This document shows, piece by piece, positions 17,744 to 25,664 of a stretch of 64,000 bases of DNA (positions are counted from its first letter, which is position 1; every line of letters starts with the position of its first letter). A program made the position numbers and the translations under genes. Origin of the DNA: an uncultured Muribaculaceae bacterium (GTDB taxonomy: Bacteria; Bacteroidota; Bacteroidia; Bacteroidales; Muribaculaceae); the NCBI GenBank assembly GCA_910587915.1, contig CAJUOB010000003.1:62001-126000 (forward strand). The letters are read 5' to 3'. The notes under the pieces were generated by a model, which did no database searches, was not told the origin of the DNA, and was given only the letters and a program-made list of their open reading frames with translations.

Positions 17744-19552
17744 ATGAAAAAAGCAATATTTGGCCTTTCGGTAGCTCTCTTGGCACTCACTTCGTGCGAG
17801 GACGCAATCGATCTTAAGCCTCAGGACCGTGTGGATATGGACAGCTACTTCCAGACCTCTGCCGACCTGGAAATGTTCTCCAATCCCTTCTATAACAATT
17901 TGCTCGACAAAGAACCCGAGCGCGAAAAAAGCGACTTCTATCTCACTCAGACACTCTCTGATGTGATGCTCGGTGGTACCAAACGTACCACTCCCGCTTC
18001 TGCCGGTTCCGGTGGATGGAGCTGGGGCAACCTTCGCCGCATAAACACACTGTGGCAATATGCCGACCGCTGCCCCGACACCGATGCTGTTGCAAAGTAC
18101 AAAGGTGTCACTGCATTCTTCCGTGCTCTCTTCTATTTCGAGAAAGTGGAACGTTTCGGCGATGTGCCCTGGTACGACCATGAAATCGGTTCGGCCGACG
18201 AAGACCTCTACAAGCCCCGCGATTCGCGCGAACTCGTAATGTCTAATGTGGTTGCCGACCTCGACTTCGCTATCGCAAACTGCCCCGACAAGGCCAAGGA
18301 ACCCAATAATCCGTTCCGAATCACCAAGGGTGCGGCTCTCGCTTTGAAAGCCAGAGTTTGTCTCTTCGAAGGTACTTTCCGCAAGTATCATAACATCTCG
18401 CTCGAAGGACACGACTACATGTGGTATCTCTCTCAGGCTGCTGAAGCTGCCGAGACTCTCATGAACCGCAGCGAATATAAACTATACTCCACCGGCAAGC
18501 CCGAAGAAGACTATCTTAACCTCTTCACATTCGAGGATGCCAACACCGATGAGTATATCCTCGCTATCCGCTTCACCGGTGCTACCGGCGCATACCACGA
18601 AGCTGCATCCAGCACATTGCAGCCTACTGGTGGTACTCCCGGTTTCCCCCGCAAGCTTGTGTACCAGTATCTGATGAAAGACGGTTCTCGCTACACCGAT
18701 ATTGCCGGATACGATAAGAAATCGTTCGTAGATCTCGTGAAGGACCGCGACCCGCGTCTGGCACAGAGTATTCGTACTACCGGTTACCACCGCATCGGTA
18801 AAACCGAAATCCTTGCTCCGGACTTCACTGCAACTACAACAGGCTTCCAGCCCATCAAGTTTGTACAGAGCCCTCTCCTTGAGAGCGGTCAGCTCGACAA
18901 CAAGCGTTCTACTTGCGATATGCCGGTTCTTCGCTACGGTGAAGTGCTCCTCAACTTTGCCGAGGCTAAGGCTGAAGCAGGTACTCTTACCCAGGCCGAT
19001 CTCGACAAGTCTATTAACCTGCTTCGTGCTCGTGCAGGTATGCCCAGCATGAACATGAGTTCGGCCAATGCCAATCCCGATCCCTTCCTTACTGATGCGA
19101 ACTATGGCTACACCAATGTTACTGGTCCCAATCAAGGTGTAATCCTCGAAATCCGTCGCGAACGTGCTGTCGAATTCGTTATGGAAGGCGCCCGTCTGAT
19201 GGACCTTCTCCGCTGGCGTGCCGGCTATTGCCTCGATCAGGATATCTATGGTATGTACTTCCCCGGTCCCGGCGAATATGATCTCACTGGCGATGGCAAG
19301 GCTGACGTAGTGCTCTATACTTCTTCCCAGGCTAAGCCAACTGTCGCAGCTGGTGTTCAGGTGTATAAGATTGGTACCGACATTTATCTCTCAGACGGTG
19401 AGTCTGGTTACACTGACTATCATCGTTCGCAGCCTCGAAATGGATGGAATGACGCTCGCGACTATTACTACGGACTTCCCATAAATGATCTTTCGCTTAA
19501 TCCTAACCTTACTCAGAATCCCGGTTGGGATGATATCGAGCGAAAAAATTAA
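17744..19552 (+). CDS. SusD/RagB-family surface lipoprotein
   Basis: SusD proteins cap the SusC barrel and bind the substrate. The lipoprotein signal is MKKAIFGLSVALLALTSC, and the SusD-typical start EDAIDLKPQDRVD follows. TPR-like helices with FFRALFYFEKVERFGDVPWYD, a middle region, and the C-terminal RRERAVEFVMEGARLMDLLRWR motif complete the family pattern. I chose ATG 17744 over the in-frame 17711, since the latter would overlap the SusC end and place the lipobox too deep. The length is about 602 aa. Confidence 0.95.
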   Translation: MKKAIFGLSVALLALTSCEDAIDLKPQDRVDMDSYFQTSADLEMFSNPFYNNLLDKEPEREKSDFYLTQTLSDVMLGGTKRTTPASAGSGGWSWGNLRRINTLWQYADRCPDTDAVAKYKGVTAFFRALFYFEKVERFGDVPWYDHEIGSADEDLYKPRDSRELVMSNVVADLDFAIANCPDKAKEPNNPFRITKGAALALKARVCLFEGTFRKYHNISLEGHDYMWYLSQAAEAAETLMNRSEYKLYSTGKPEEDYLNLFTFEDANTDEYILAIRFTGATGAYHEAASSTLQPTGGTPGFPRKLVYQYLMKDGSRYTDIAGYDKKSFVDLVKDRDPRLAQSIRTTGYHRIGKTEILAPDFTATTTGFQPIKFVQSPLLESGQLDNKRSTCDMPVLRYGEVLLNFAEAKAEAGTLTQADLDKSINLLRARAGMPSMNMSSANANPDPFLTDANYGYTNVTGPNQGVILEIRRERAVEFVMEGARLMDLLRWRAGYCLDQDIYGMYFPGPGEYDLTGDGKADVVLYTSSQAKPTVAAGVQVYKIGTDIYLSDGESGYTDYHRSQPRNGWNDARDYYYGLPINDLSLNPNLTQNPGWDDIERKN

Positions 19553-19598
19553 TTTCGGTAATCTCAGCACTAGATTTAATTCTAGTGTTGAGACCGAA
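19553..19598 (+). other. Long intra-operon stem-loop between susD and downstream lipoprotein gene
   Basis: Arms at 19553-19574 and 19580-19598 (TTTCGGT..TCTCAGCACTAGA with complementary TCTAGTG.TGAGA..CGAAA) form a long, slightly imperfect stem right after the susD stop. A-rather than T-residues follow, so it looks like a processing or stability element more than a terminator. Confidence 0.55.
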
Positions 19599-19626
19599 AA
19601 AATCAACTTTCAATTGATTTAATATT

Positions 19627-21162
19627 ATGAAGAAATTCAATATATACATATTCGCGCTTCTCGGCATTATCGGATGCATGTTCACATCGTGCGATGACGA
19701 TGATAATGTCACCGTAGCACAGGCCGTGCTTGCAAGCGCGCCGAGCCTCACCTTCGAAGGCATTTCGGCCCAGCCTCAGAGTATCCTCATATATGCGGAT
19801 GCCGACTGGTATTCCGAGGCTCCCGACTATGTTACTGTAACTCCGGCTACCGGTCATGGTGGCACTACCGAAGTTACTATCACCATCGGTGACAACATGC
19901 GCGACGGCGCCCTCGACAATCCCCGTCAGATCGACGTCCTCTTCCGTGGCGACACTAAGAAGAGCATCGCTACTGTAACCATCTTCCAGCTTGGCGATAC
20001 ATACCGTGGAGTGGCCGAATACACCATCCCCGAGATTATGATTGCGCCCGACAAGACTCCCATGGTTCTCCCGGGTCTCACTGTCACCAATGTTTTCAAG
20101 AATGGTCTTCTTCTCACCGACGGTAGCAACTACGTGTACTCCCTCGGTAAGCCCGAAGGTGTCGAGGTTGGTGCCACCGGTACATTCTCCGGTATCAAGA
20201 ATACCGACGACGCAGGTGCGCCCTATGTCGCTGGAGAAGTTTTCAAGGCTACTGGTACATCCGAGGTTAATCTTGGCGAACCCGAAGACATCACAGCTTC
20301 TCTTGGCTCATATAACTCCGATGCCATCAAGTACATCACTCTCAAGGGCCATGTGGAAGGTTCTAATATTCTTGTCGATGGACAGTCGGGTGCCGTTGTC
20401 ACCATCGATGCTGTCGATGGTCTCGATGTTGGCGAATATGCTAACCACACCGTGCAGATCACCGGCTTCTTTGCAGGCAAGCAGGCCAATAATCTCCGCA
20501 TTCTTGCTACTGAGCTCGAAGACCTCGGCCTATATCAGGTTGTATACTGGAGCGAGGATTTCGAATGGATGGAACCTTGGGTTGGCAAATCCGGCTCAAC
20601 TGTAGAGTCTAATAATCCTGATGCAACAGCTAATCAGTTGGGTACGAACAAAGCTATGCTCGACGGTGTGGAATATACCACTATCGGCATTCTTGAGCAT
20701 TATGGATATTCGTTTGTTATTGAACATGCCGCATCGAAAGCTGCTCGCGAAGCAAAGGCTCAGATCTATGTGCAGAAGAACTATCTTAAGTTCGGTCTTA
20801 CAGGTTACTACTCCGGCATTACTCTCAAGCCTATTGAGACCGTGCCTGCCAACGAACACGTTATTCTCGCGTTCGACTGGTGCTCGATGCGTCAGGGCAC
20901 AGGTGTCTGGGACCCGACAAAGCTTGTTGTTATTGTAAAGAACGGCGATGAGGAAAAACAATTTGAAGTTCCCGATCATACATATGTGACAAAAGGCGAT
21001 TACTTCTGGACCAATGCTCGCATTGACCTTGGTACTACCCTCATCAACAAGGATACAAAGATAACCATTCGTAACAGTGACGAGCAGTGGCCACCTGCCG
21101 ATGGCTCCGCTCCCGCTCTCCGCTGGTTCCTTGATAACCTTAAAATTATTCAGGCAGAATAA
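19627..21162 (+). CDS. SusE-position surface lipoprotein with BACON-like and DUF5689-like regions
   Basis: A 511-aa lipoprotein (MKKFNIYIFALLGIIGCMFTSC, then Asp-rich DDDDN typical of surface export). Residues about 35-125 look like a BACON-type Ig module; about 130-310 fit an OB-fold region like DUF5689 (ILVDGQSGAVVTIDAVDGLDVGEY); the C-terminal 200 residues form a jelly-roll-like domain (YWSEDFEWMEPW to WFLDNLKIIQAE), typical of binding modules. It is encoded directly after SusD, where SusE/F-type glycan-binding lipoproteins usually sit, so it probably binds the same ligand. The exact domain names are my reading of patterns. Confidence 0.8.
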   Translation: MKKFNIYIFALLGIIGCMFTSCDDDDNVTVAQAVLASAPSLTFEGISAQPQSILIYADADWYSEAPDYVTVTPATGHGGTTEVTITIGDNMRDGALDNPRQIDVLFRGDTKKSIATVTIFQLGDTYRGVAEYTIPEIMIAPDKTPMVLPGLTVTNVFKNGLLLTDGSNYVYSLGKPEGVEVGATGTFSGIKNTDDAGAPYVAGEVFKATGTSEVNLGEPEDITASLGSYNSDAIKYITLKGHVEGSNILVDGQSGAVVTIDAVDGLDVGEYANHTVQITGFFAGKQANNLRILATELEDLGLYQVVYWSEDFEWMEPWVGKSGSTVESNNPDATANQLGTNKAMLDGVEYTTIGILEHYGYSFVIEHAASKAAREAKAQIYVQKNYLKFGLTGYYSGITLKPIETVPANEHVILAFDWCSMRQGTGVWDPTKLVVIVKNGDEEKQFEVPDHTYVTKGDYFWTNARIDLGTTLINKDTKITIRNSDEQWPPADGSAPALRWFLDNLKIIQAE

Positions 21163-21187
21163 ACCCTGTTAAATACTAATTCCCCCG

Positions 21188-21222
21188 AAAAGGGTGCGTC
21201 GCCACATGCGTCGCACCCTTTT
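21188..21222 (+). terminator. Intrinsic terminator closing the phosphoesterase-Sus locus
   Basis: An 11-bp stem AAAAGGGTGCG (21188-21198) pairs with CGCACCCTTTT (21212-21222), followed by a T-rich tail. It separates the Sus locus from the phosphatase promoter that starts 8 nt later. Confidence 0.8.
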
Positions 21223-21229
21223 CTCTTGA

Positions 21230-21261
21230 TTTGTGTATGTCATCGCCAAGTCCTACCTTTG
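21230..21261 (+). promoter_or_regulatory. Bacteroidetes-type promoter for the tyrosine phosphatase gene
   Basis: TTTG (21230-21233) and TACCTTTG (21254-21261) are spaced by 20 nt. The transcript would begin near 21268, which excludes the upstream in-frame ATG at 21233 and supports the start at 21293. Confidence 0.8.
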
Positions 21262-21292
21262 CAGCGATGTAAGCATTACCATCGTTACAATT

Positions 21293-21805
21293 ATGAAAGA
21301 AAAGACACTCAGACTACTCGATACACTCCGCCGGAAAGACCGCAAGTCGGTACTATTCGTATGCCTTGGTAATATATGCCGTTCGCCGGCGGCTGAAGGC
21401 GTGTTTCGCGCCATGGTAGAGGAAGCCGGGCAGCAGGATTGCTGGCATATCGATTCTGCCGGTACGGGCCGCTATCACATCGGTCAGCTTCCCGACAACC
21501 GCATGCGTGTTCATGCCCGCCGCCGTGGGCTCGAGCTGACCCATCGCTGCCGTCAGGTGTGCGAGGCCGACTTCGACGATTTCGATATCATAATTCCAAT
21601 GGATGCCGACAACGAGGCCAACCTGCGCCGAGTGGCACCAAGCCCCGAAGCGCTCGATAAAATTGTGCCTATGGCTGAATTTGTCGACATGGCCATGCGC
21701 TACGATTACATCCCCGACCCATACTACGAAGGCGCCGAAGGCTTCGAGCTTGTGCTCGATCTCCTCTATAGCGGTTGCTCCCGCCTGCTGTCTCTTTTGA
21801 GCTAA
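21293..21805 (+). CDS. Low-molecular-weight protein-tyrosine phosphatase
   Basis: A 170-aa cytoplasmic phosphatase. The P-loop signature C-X5-R is present as VCLGNICRSPAAEG, with the general acid Asp in PDPYYEGAEGF near the C-terminus. The N-terminal 20 residues are basic and precede the usual family start. Members dephosphorylate tyrosine on proteins or on kinases of capsule export; no capsule genes lie nearby, so the target is unknown. The gene is alone, with its own promoter and followed by a repeat region. Confidence 0.93.
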   Translation: MKEKTLRLLDTLRRKDRKSVLFVCLGNICRSPAAEGVFRAMVEEAGQQDCWHIDSAGTGRYHIGQLPDNRMRVHARRRGLELTHRCRQVCEADFDDFDIIIPMDADNEANLRRVAPSPEALDKIVPMAEFVDMAMRYDYIPDPYYEGAEGFELVLDLLYSGCSRLLSLLS

Positions 21806-21819
21806 GGAAGCTATTTTTT

Positions 21820-22078
21820 AAGTTAATGAAGTGGAAATAGTTAAAGAGTTAAGACAATGGAAACATCGCACTTCTCAGCACTCAGTACATATATCTTAAC
21901 CCCCTTAACTCTATTAACTCCCTTAACTCCCTTAACTTAAAAGACGAAAGTCTTCAGTCAAAAGGGGCAAGAGTTAATGAAGTGGAAATAGTTAAAGAGT
22001 TAAGACAATAGTTACATCGCAGCTCTCAGTACAAATATCTTAACTCCTTTAACCTCCTTAACTTCTTTAACTTTAAAA
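21820..22078. repeat. Two tandem ~105-120-bp repeats rich in GTTAA/TTAAC arms
   Basis: Two copies (about 21820-21938 and 21971-22074) begin with the same 38 bases (AGTTAATGAAGTGGAAATAG followed by TTAAAGAGTTAAGACAAT) and end in clusters of CTTAACTCC-type motifs, so each copy can fold on itself (GTTAA arms against TTAAC arms). A 30-nt spacer with AAGACGAAAGTCTT, itself palindromic, separates them. They fill the gap between two convergent genes. I see no coding frame here. Confidence 0.75.
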
Positions 22079-22084
22079 AAAGGA

Positions 22085-23293
22085 TCAATCCGAATACGGC
22101 AGCTCAATGCGGAATGTCGTTGCCTGATAAGGTATCGAGCGCGCCACAAAAATCGACCCGCCGTGGTATTGCTCCACTATGCGCTTGGCAAGTGTAAGCC
22201 CCAGACCCCAGCCGCGGCTTTTGGTCGTGTAGCCTGGATTGAATACCGTTTTGAAATTCTTGCGGCTTATACCCTTGCCGGTGTCGGTGATTTCTATGGC
22301 CGGCCCCGACGGTCCGGCGACAACCTTCACCGATAGATCGCCGTGGCCTTCCATGGCATCTACGGCGTTCTTTATCAGATTCTCGATCACCCATTCGAGC
22401 AACGGTGCCGATGCATCCACCGGCTGGGCCTCAGCGGCCGTATCGATTGTCAGGTTTACCTTTGGCGATATGCGTGTGCTCATGTAGCCCGCCGCCGACG
22501 ATACCACCGAGTTCAGGTCGCGGCGCTCCAACCGTGGCGCCGAGCCTATTTTGGAGAATCGCGAAGCGATGGTGCTCAATCGGTTCACGTCCTTATTCAT
22601 CTCAGCGATGGTATCGGCATCGACCCCCATGTCGCCGAGCAACTCCATCCATGCCATGAGCGACGATATCGGTGTGCCGAGTTGATGTGCGGTTTCTTTC
22701 GAGAGGCCCACCCACACCTTGTTCTGCTCCGCCTTTTTGGTCGACAACACCGCAAAGTACACCACAGCGATAAAAGCAAGCATCACGAGCAGCTGCACGA
22801 ACGGAAATACGCTGATGCGTCGCAGTAGGGTAGAGTCCTCGTAGTAGAGATATTGCTCCACTCCGGGTGCGACTTCGATCACAATCCGTCGGGACCCTTC
22901 CTGAAGCGCTGCAAGCCTATCCTGTAGAAATGCCACATTGGCCTGGTTCGACGGCAACCCATAGGCCGGATTATCGTCGGCTACGGGCAGCTCGAAGTTT
23001 CGGAATTGCGATATGTTGCCATCTGCATCGGTGAGCAGCACAGGGATGGTGGTGTTGCGCTGTATTATGCCGAGAAGAAAATCGATGTTGGCGGCATCCA
23101 CCTCCTCGGCGCCCGAAGTCGCTGCGAGCAGTTGCTGTGTGGCATCTGCCCATATTTCCATACGCTCGCGTTCCTGCTGCGAAAGATCGCGGATGAGACT
23201 GTCGGAAAAAGCCAGAAACAAAGCCACGACACCGGCCGCGGCCACAAGAAAGGCAAGCTTGCCATAGCGCCTTAGTTCATAGATGTTAGCCAT
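22085..23293 (-). CDS. Orphan membrane sensor histidine kinase
   Basis: A 402-aa kinase with two membrane helices (about 13-30 and 163-183) flanking a periplasmic sensor of roughly 130 residues. The H-box is KETAHQLGTPISSL with phospho-acceptor H203; then the N-box ENLIKNAVDAMEG, G1 ITDTGKGI, and G2 RGWGLGLTLAKRIVE. There is no HAMP domain. The variant HQLGTP H-box is typical of a Bacteroidetes kinase group. No response regulator gene is adjacent, so the partner is unknown. The gene stands alone between the repeat region and a DUF2582 gene terminator. Confidence 0.93.
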   Translation of the reverse strand: MANIYELRRYGKLAFLVAAAGVVALFLAFSDSLIRDLSQQERERMEIWADATQQLLAATSGAEEVDAANIDFLLGIIQRNTTIPVLLTDADGNISQFRNFELPVADDNPAYGLPSNQANVAFLQDRLAALQEGSRRIVIEVAPGVEQYLYYEDSTLLRRISVFPFVQLLVMLAFIAVVYFAVLSTKKAEQNKVWVGLSKETAHQLGTPISSLMAWMELLGDMGVDADTIAEMNKDVNRLSTIASRFSKIGSAPRLERRDLNSVVSSAAGYMSTRISPKVNLTIDTAAEAQPVDASAPLLEWVIENLIKNAVDAMEGHGDLSVKVVAGPSGPAIEITDTGKGISRKNFKTVFNPGYTTKSRGWGLGLTLAKRIVEQYHGGSIFVARSIPYQATTFRIELPYSD

Positions 23294-23330
23294 GCTGCAA
23301 AATTAACCCATACACCCGAAAAAAACAAAA

Positions 23331-23362
23331 AACGCCCGCAGAGCATTTGCACTGCGGGTGTT
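23331..23362 (-). terminator. Terminator of the DUF2582 gene
   Basis: An 11-bp stem (23331-23341 with 23352-23362, CGCCCGCAG core) is followed on the minus strand by a run of T residues. It lies 60 nt past the stop of the 23423-23635 gene and before the kinase start. Confidence 0.75.
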
Positions 23363-23422
23363 TTGCCATATTAGTGAAGAAAAAGAGGTCGTGGCCGTCA
23401 GCGGCTCTGCGACCCGACATCA

Positions 23423-23635
23423 TCACTGTACCAGCGATACGATGATTTCTTTTTCGTCTTCAGGATCGGGGTTCATTTCAATTTTACCTTCGCGGGCAAG
23501 CCAACCCAAAGCTGCATACACTTCTTTGTCTTTGAGCTTGGTGATTTTTTTGAGCTGCTTGATGCCGAGGGCTTCTGCACCGCTCAGGGCCACCCACACG
23601 GTGCCGGCGTTTACGCCGATTACTTCTGTGTTCAT
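23423..23635 (-). CDS. DUF2582 winged-helix protein
   Basis: The 70-aa protein matches the small winged-helix family DUF2582 (PF10771): NAGTVWVALSG, then LGIKQLKKITKLKDKEVYAALGWLAREGKIE, which holds the recognition helix, and a short acidic C-terminal wing (NPDPEDEKEI). It presumably binds DNA, but the family's targets are unknown to me. It has its own promoter and terminator, so it is transcribed alone. Confidence 0.85.
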   Translation of the reverse strand: MNTEVIGVNAGTVWVALSGAEALGIKQLKKITKLKDKEVYAALGWLAREGKIEMNPDPEDEKEIIVSLVQ

Positions 23636-23702
23636 TGGATTGTCGTTTATTTAATTGTTAGACATTGTTGTTTTATATGGGTGAATTTTGGTCTTATGCC
23701 TG

Positions 23703-23732
23703 CAAAATTAACATAAATTGAATAATTCACAA
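23703..23732 (-). promoter_or_regulatory. Promoter of the DUF2582 gene
   Basis: On the minus strand TTG (23732-23730) precedes TAATTTTG (23710-23703) by 19 nt. The rest of the 343-bp divergent spacer up to 23912 is AT-rich with no other recognisable element. Confidence 0.65.
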
Positions 23733-23912
23733 CTATAAAAATGTAACAATCTTGCCCCGATTTTGTTTTGCTTGCTGTAATGCATTGTTGCATAATGTGT
23801 TTTAGACTGTCTTTTTTGATGTGATTGATGACATAAATTTCCTATGTTTCTAAGGTTACGGCGCATATTGATGCAAGTTTTGCGCATTGGGTAACTTTTT
23901 GCTATTAGAGTA

Positions 23913-23943
23913 TTGCTTTGCTCGAATATATATCATAAATTTG
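23913..23943 (+). promoter_or_regulatory. Promoter of the TAG-interrupted secreted-protein gene
   Basis: TTG (23913-23915) precedes TAAATTTG (23936-23943) by 20 nt, giving a leader of about 30 nt before the ATG at 23979. An intact promoter suggests that the gene is still transcribed. Confidence 0.65.
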
Positions 23944-23978
23944 CGCATTGTTCAATCGTATTATTTCTATCTATCCTT

Positions 23979-25565
23979 ATGAAAAAACTCTACTCTGCTA
24001 TTTTACTCCTGTTGGTATGCATGGTTTCGCATGCCGGTGGGTTCGAAAGCATGCGCAAGCCGTATCGTCTGCCCAATGTCTCTAAATCAGAGACAATGGC
24101 CTTGAAGGCTCCTGCTGCACAGACCGATGCAGAATGGTCTGAATGGCATGAATATGGCACCGGCACATTCACCATCGACGATATGTTCGATGCCTTCCTC
24201 GGAACATCCTATGAAGGCTCATATCCGGGTGTGAAAGTCGATTGCCGTCAGAATCTGACAGATCCGACCAAAGAACAGTATCGATTTAACGGCATATTCA
24301 ACAATGCCACTATTGTATTTGATTTCGACAGAACCACAAAGCAGCTCTTTGTGCAGCCTTAGGAAATCGGAATCGATTATTTCGATATCCCTGGTATGGC
24401 TGTCAAGGCCATCGACTCAGCCACGCTATGGCCGTATCTGGGACCTGATGGCGGCTATGACCAGGCTACTATCGACGATATGTATGCCCAGTATTCGGCA
24501 TATAATTATTTCATCCCTACCTTGGGCCGGTTCTACATCTATTTCGCTTTCGTCGTTGATGGTATGGATGATGCTGTCGCTTTGAGCGACTGCTCTCTGC
24601 AGCTTGATAACTATCCCGATTATACTCCCGAGATAGAGGTTTCTAAGTATATGATCCCGGGAGAGGCCAAGGCTTCTGTATCGTTTGTCGAGGAGACTGC
24701 ATATGCACTGTATGCTGTCAGCAACCGTCCTCACTCCAGCGCTATTCTCGATTATATCATAGAGAAAGGCGAGACCGAGAATATGATATATAAGATTACT
24801 GTTCCGGGCGAGGTGAAATTGCCTACAGGTGCGCACAATAAGGTGAGCGACCTCATTGTCATAACATTCGACAAAGATGGCGAGCCTCTCGAAATGGCCT
24901 CGAAACTGTTCACCATTGTCGACGACGAAGCCGACAAGTGGAAGTCGCTTGGTAAGGCGGGTGTATTCTGCGATATTCTCGAAGGAACCGTATTCGAGAT
25001 CGCCGGAAATAATTATGAAGTGGAGGTGCAGCAGAATATATCCAATCCGGCCCTCTATCGAGTGGTCGACCTCTATGGAGCTGACTCGCCGCTCACTACT
25101 CCTGAGCAGGTTGTATCGCCGTATCATTCCTACATTGTGTTCGACACTACCGATCCTGAGATGGTGCAGGTGGCCCATACCGATCTCGGAATCGATATGG
25201 GCGGTGGCTCGTTCATTGTATACGCCGATGCTACCGAGAAGCTATATGGTGGTAAATCCGTCGACGATATTAAGGCAGGTGGCCGATGCGGCACTTTCGT
25301 GGACGGCATGATCTCGTTCCCCGACAAGGGTCTTCAGATTATATGCGATGATTTCAGCGTGTTTGGCGGAACCAAGAACGCTGCATATGGCTGTGGTGGC
25401 TTCCAGCTCGATCTCGACGGACTGTCCGGCATTGAGAATGTAGCTGTGGCAGATGGCCAGAAAACGACATATTTCAATCTTCAGGGTCTGCCGGTAGATA
25501 ATCCCGGACCGGGAATGTATATTCGTCGGCAAGGATCCAAGGTAACCAAAGTTATGGTAAAGTAA
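23979..25565 (+). pseudogene. Secreted protein gene interrupted by one in-frame TAG
   Basis: From ATG 23979 (signal peptide MKKLYSAILLLLVCMVSHAGG) the frame runs to a TAG at 24360-24362, codon 128, and continues in the same frame without further stops to 25565. The two parts clearly form one protein of about 528 codons: a WSEWHEYGTGTF-type beta module occurs before the stop and a related WKSLGKAGVF..EVEVQQNISNPALYRVVDLY module after it. The C-terminus (TTYFNLQGLPVDNPGPGMYIRR then KVTKVMVK) is like type IX sorting tails. Promoter and terminator are intact. Either a recent nonsense mutation, suppression of TAG, or a sequencing error explains it. Function unknown. Confidence 0.8.
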
Positions 25566-25587
25566 TTTGTTTCCAGTTAGCACTGTC

Positions 25588-25613
25588 AGCCCCGGGAGTT
25601 TTATCCCGGGGCT
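25588..25613 (+). terminator. Strong intrinsic terminator
   Basis: A perfect 10-bp stem AGCCCCGGGA/TCCCGGGGCT with a 6-nt loop is followed by TTTTT, 22 nt after the stop of the interrupted gene. Confidence 0.85.
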
Positions 25614-25630
25614 TTTTGCGTGTCATCATG

Positions 25631-25660
25631 TTGAATCCTCAGCTAAAATATGTATCTTTG
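25631..25660 (+). promoter_or_regulatory. Promoter of the CHASE2 gene pair
   Basis: TTG (25631-25633), a 19-nt spacer, and TATCTTTG (25653-25660). The -7 box lies inside the longest open frame, so the true start is downstream, most simply GTG 25665, which would make the message leaderless or nearly so. Confidence 0.75.
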
Positions 25661-25664
25661 TGTC

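Noticed and set aside
21820..22078. CRISPR-like repeat
   Set aside because: There are only two copies, longer than 100 bp, with self-complementary ends and no unique spacers; no cas genes are in the window.
24396..25565. A separate gene starting at ATG 24396
   Set aside because: It is in the same frame as the upstream part with a single TAG between; it has no signal peptide or promoter of its own, so it is the rest of one interrupted gene.
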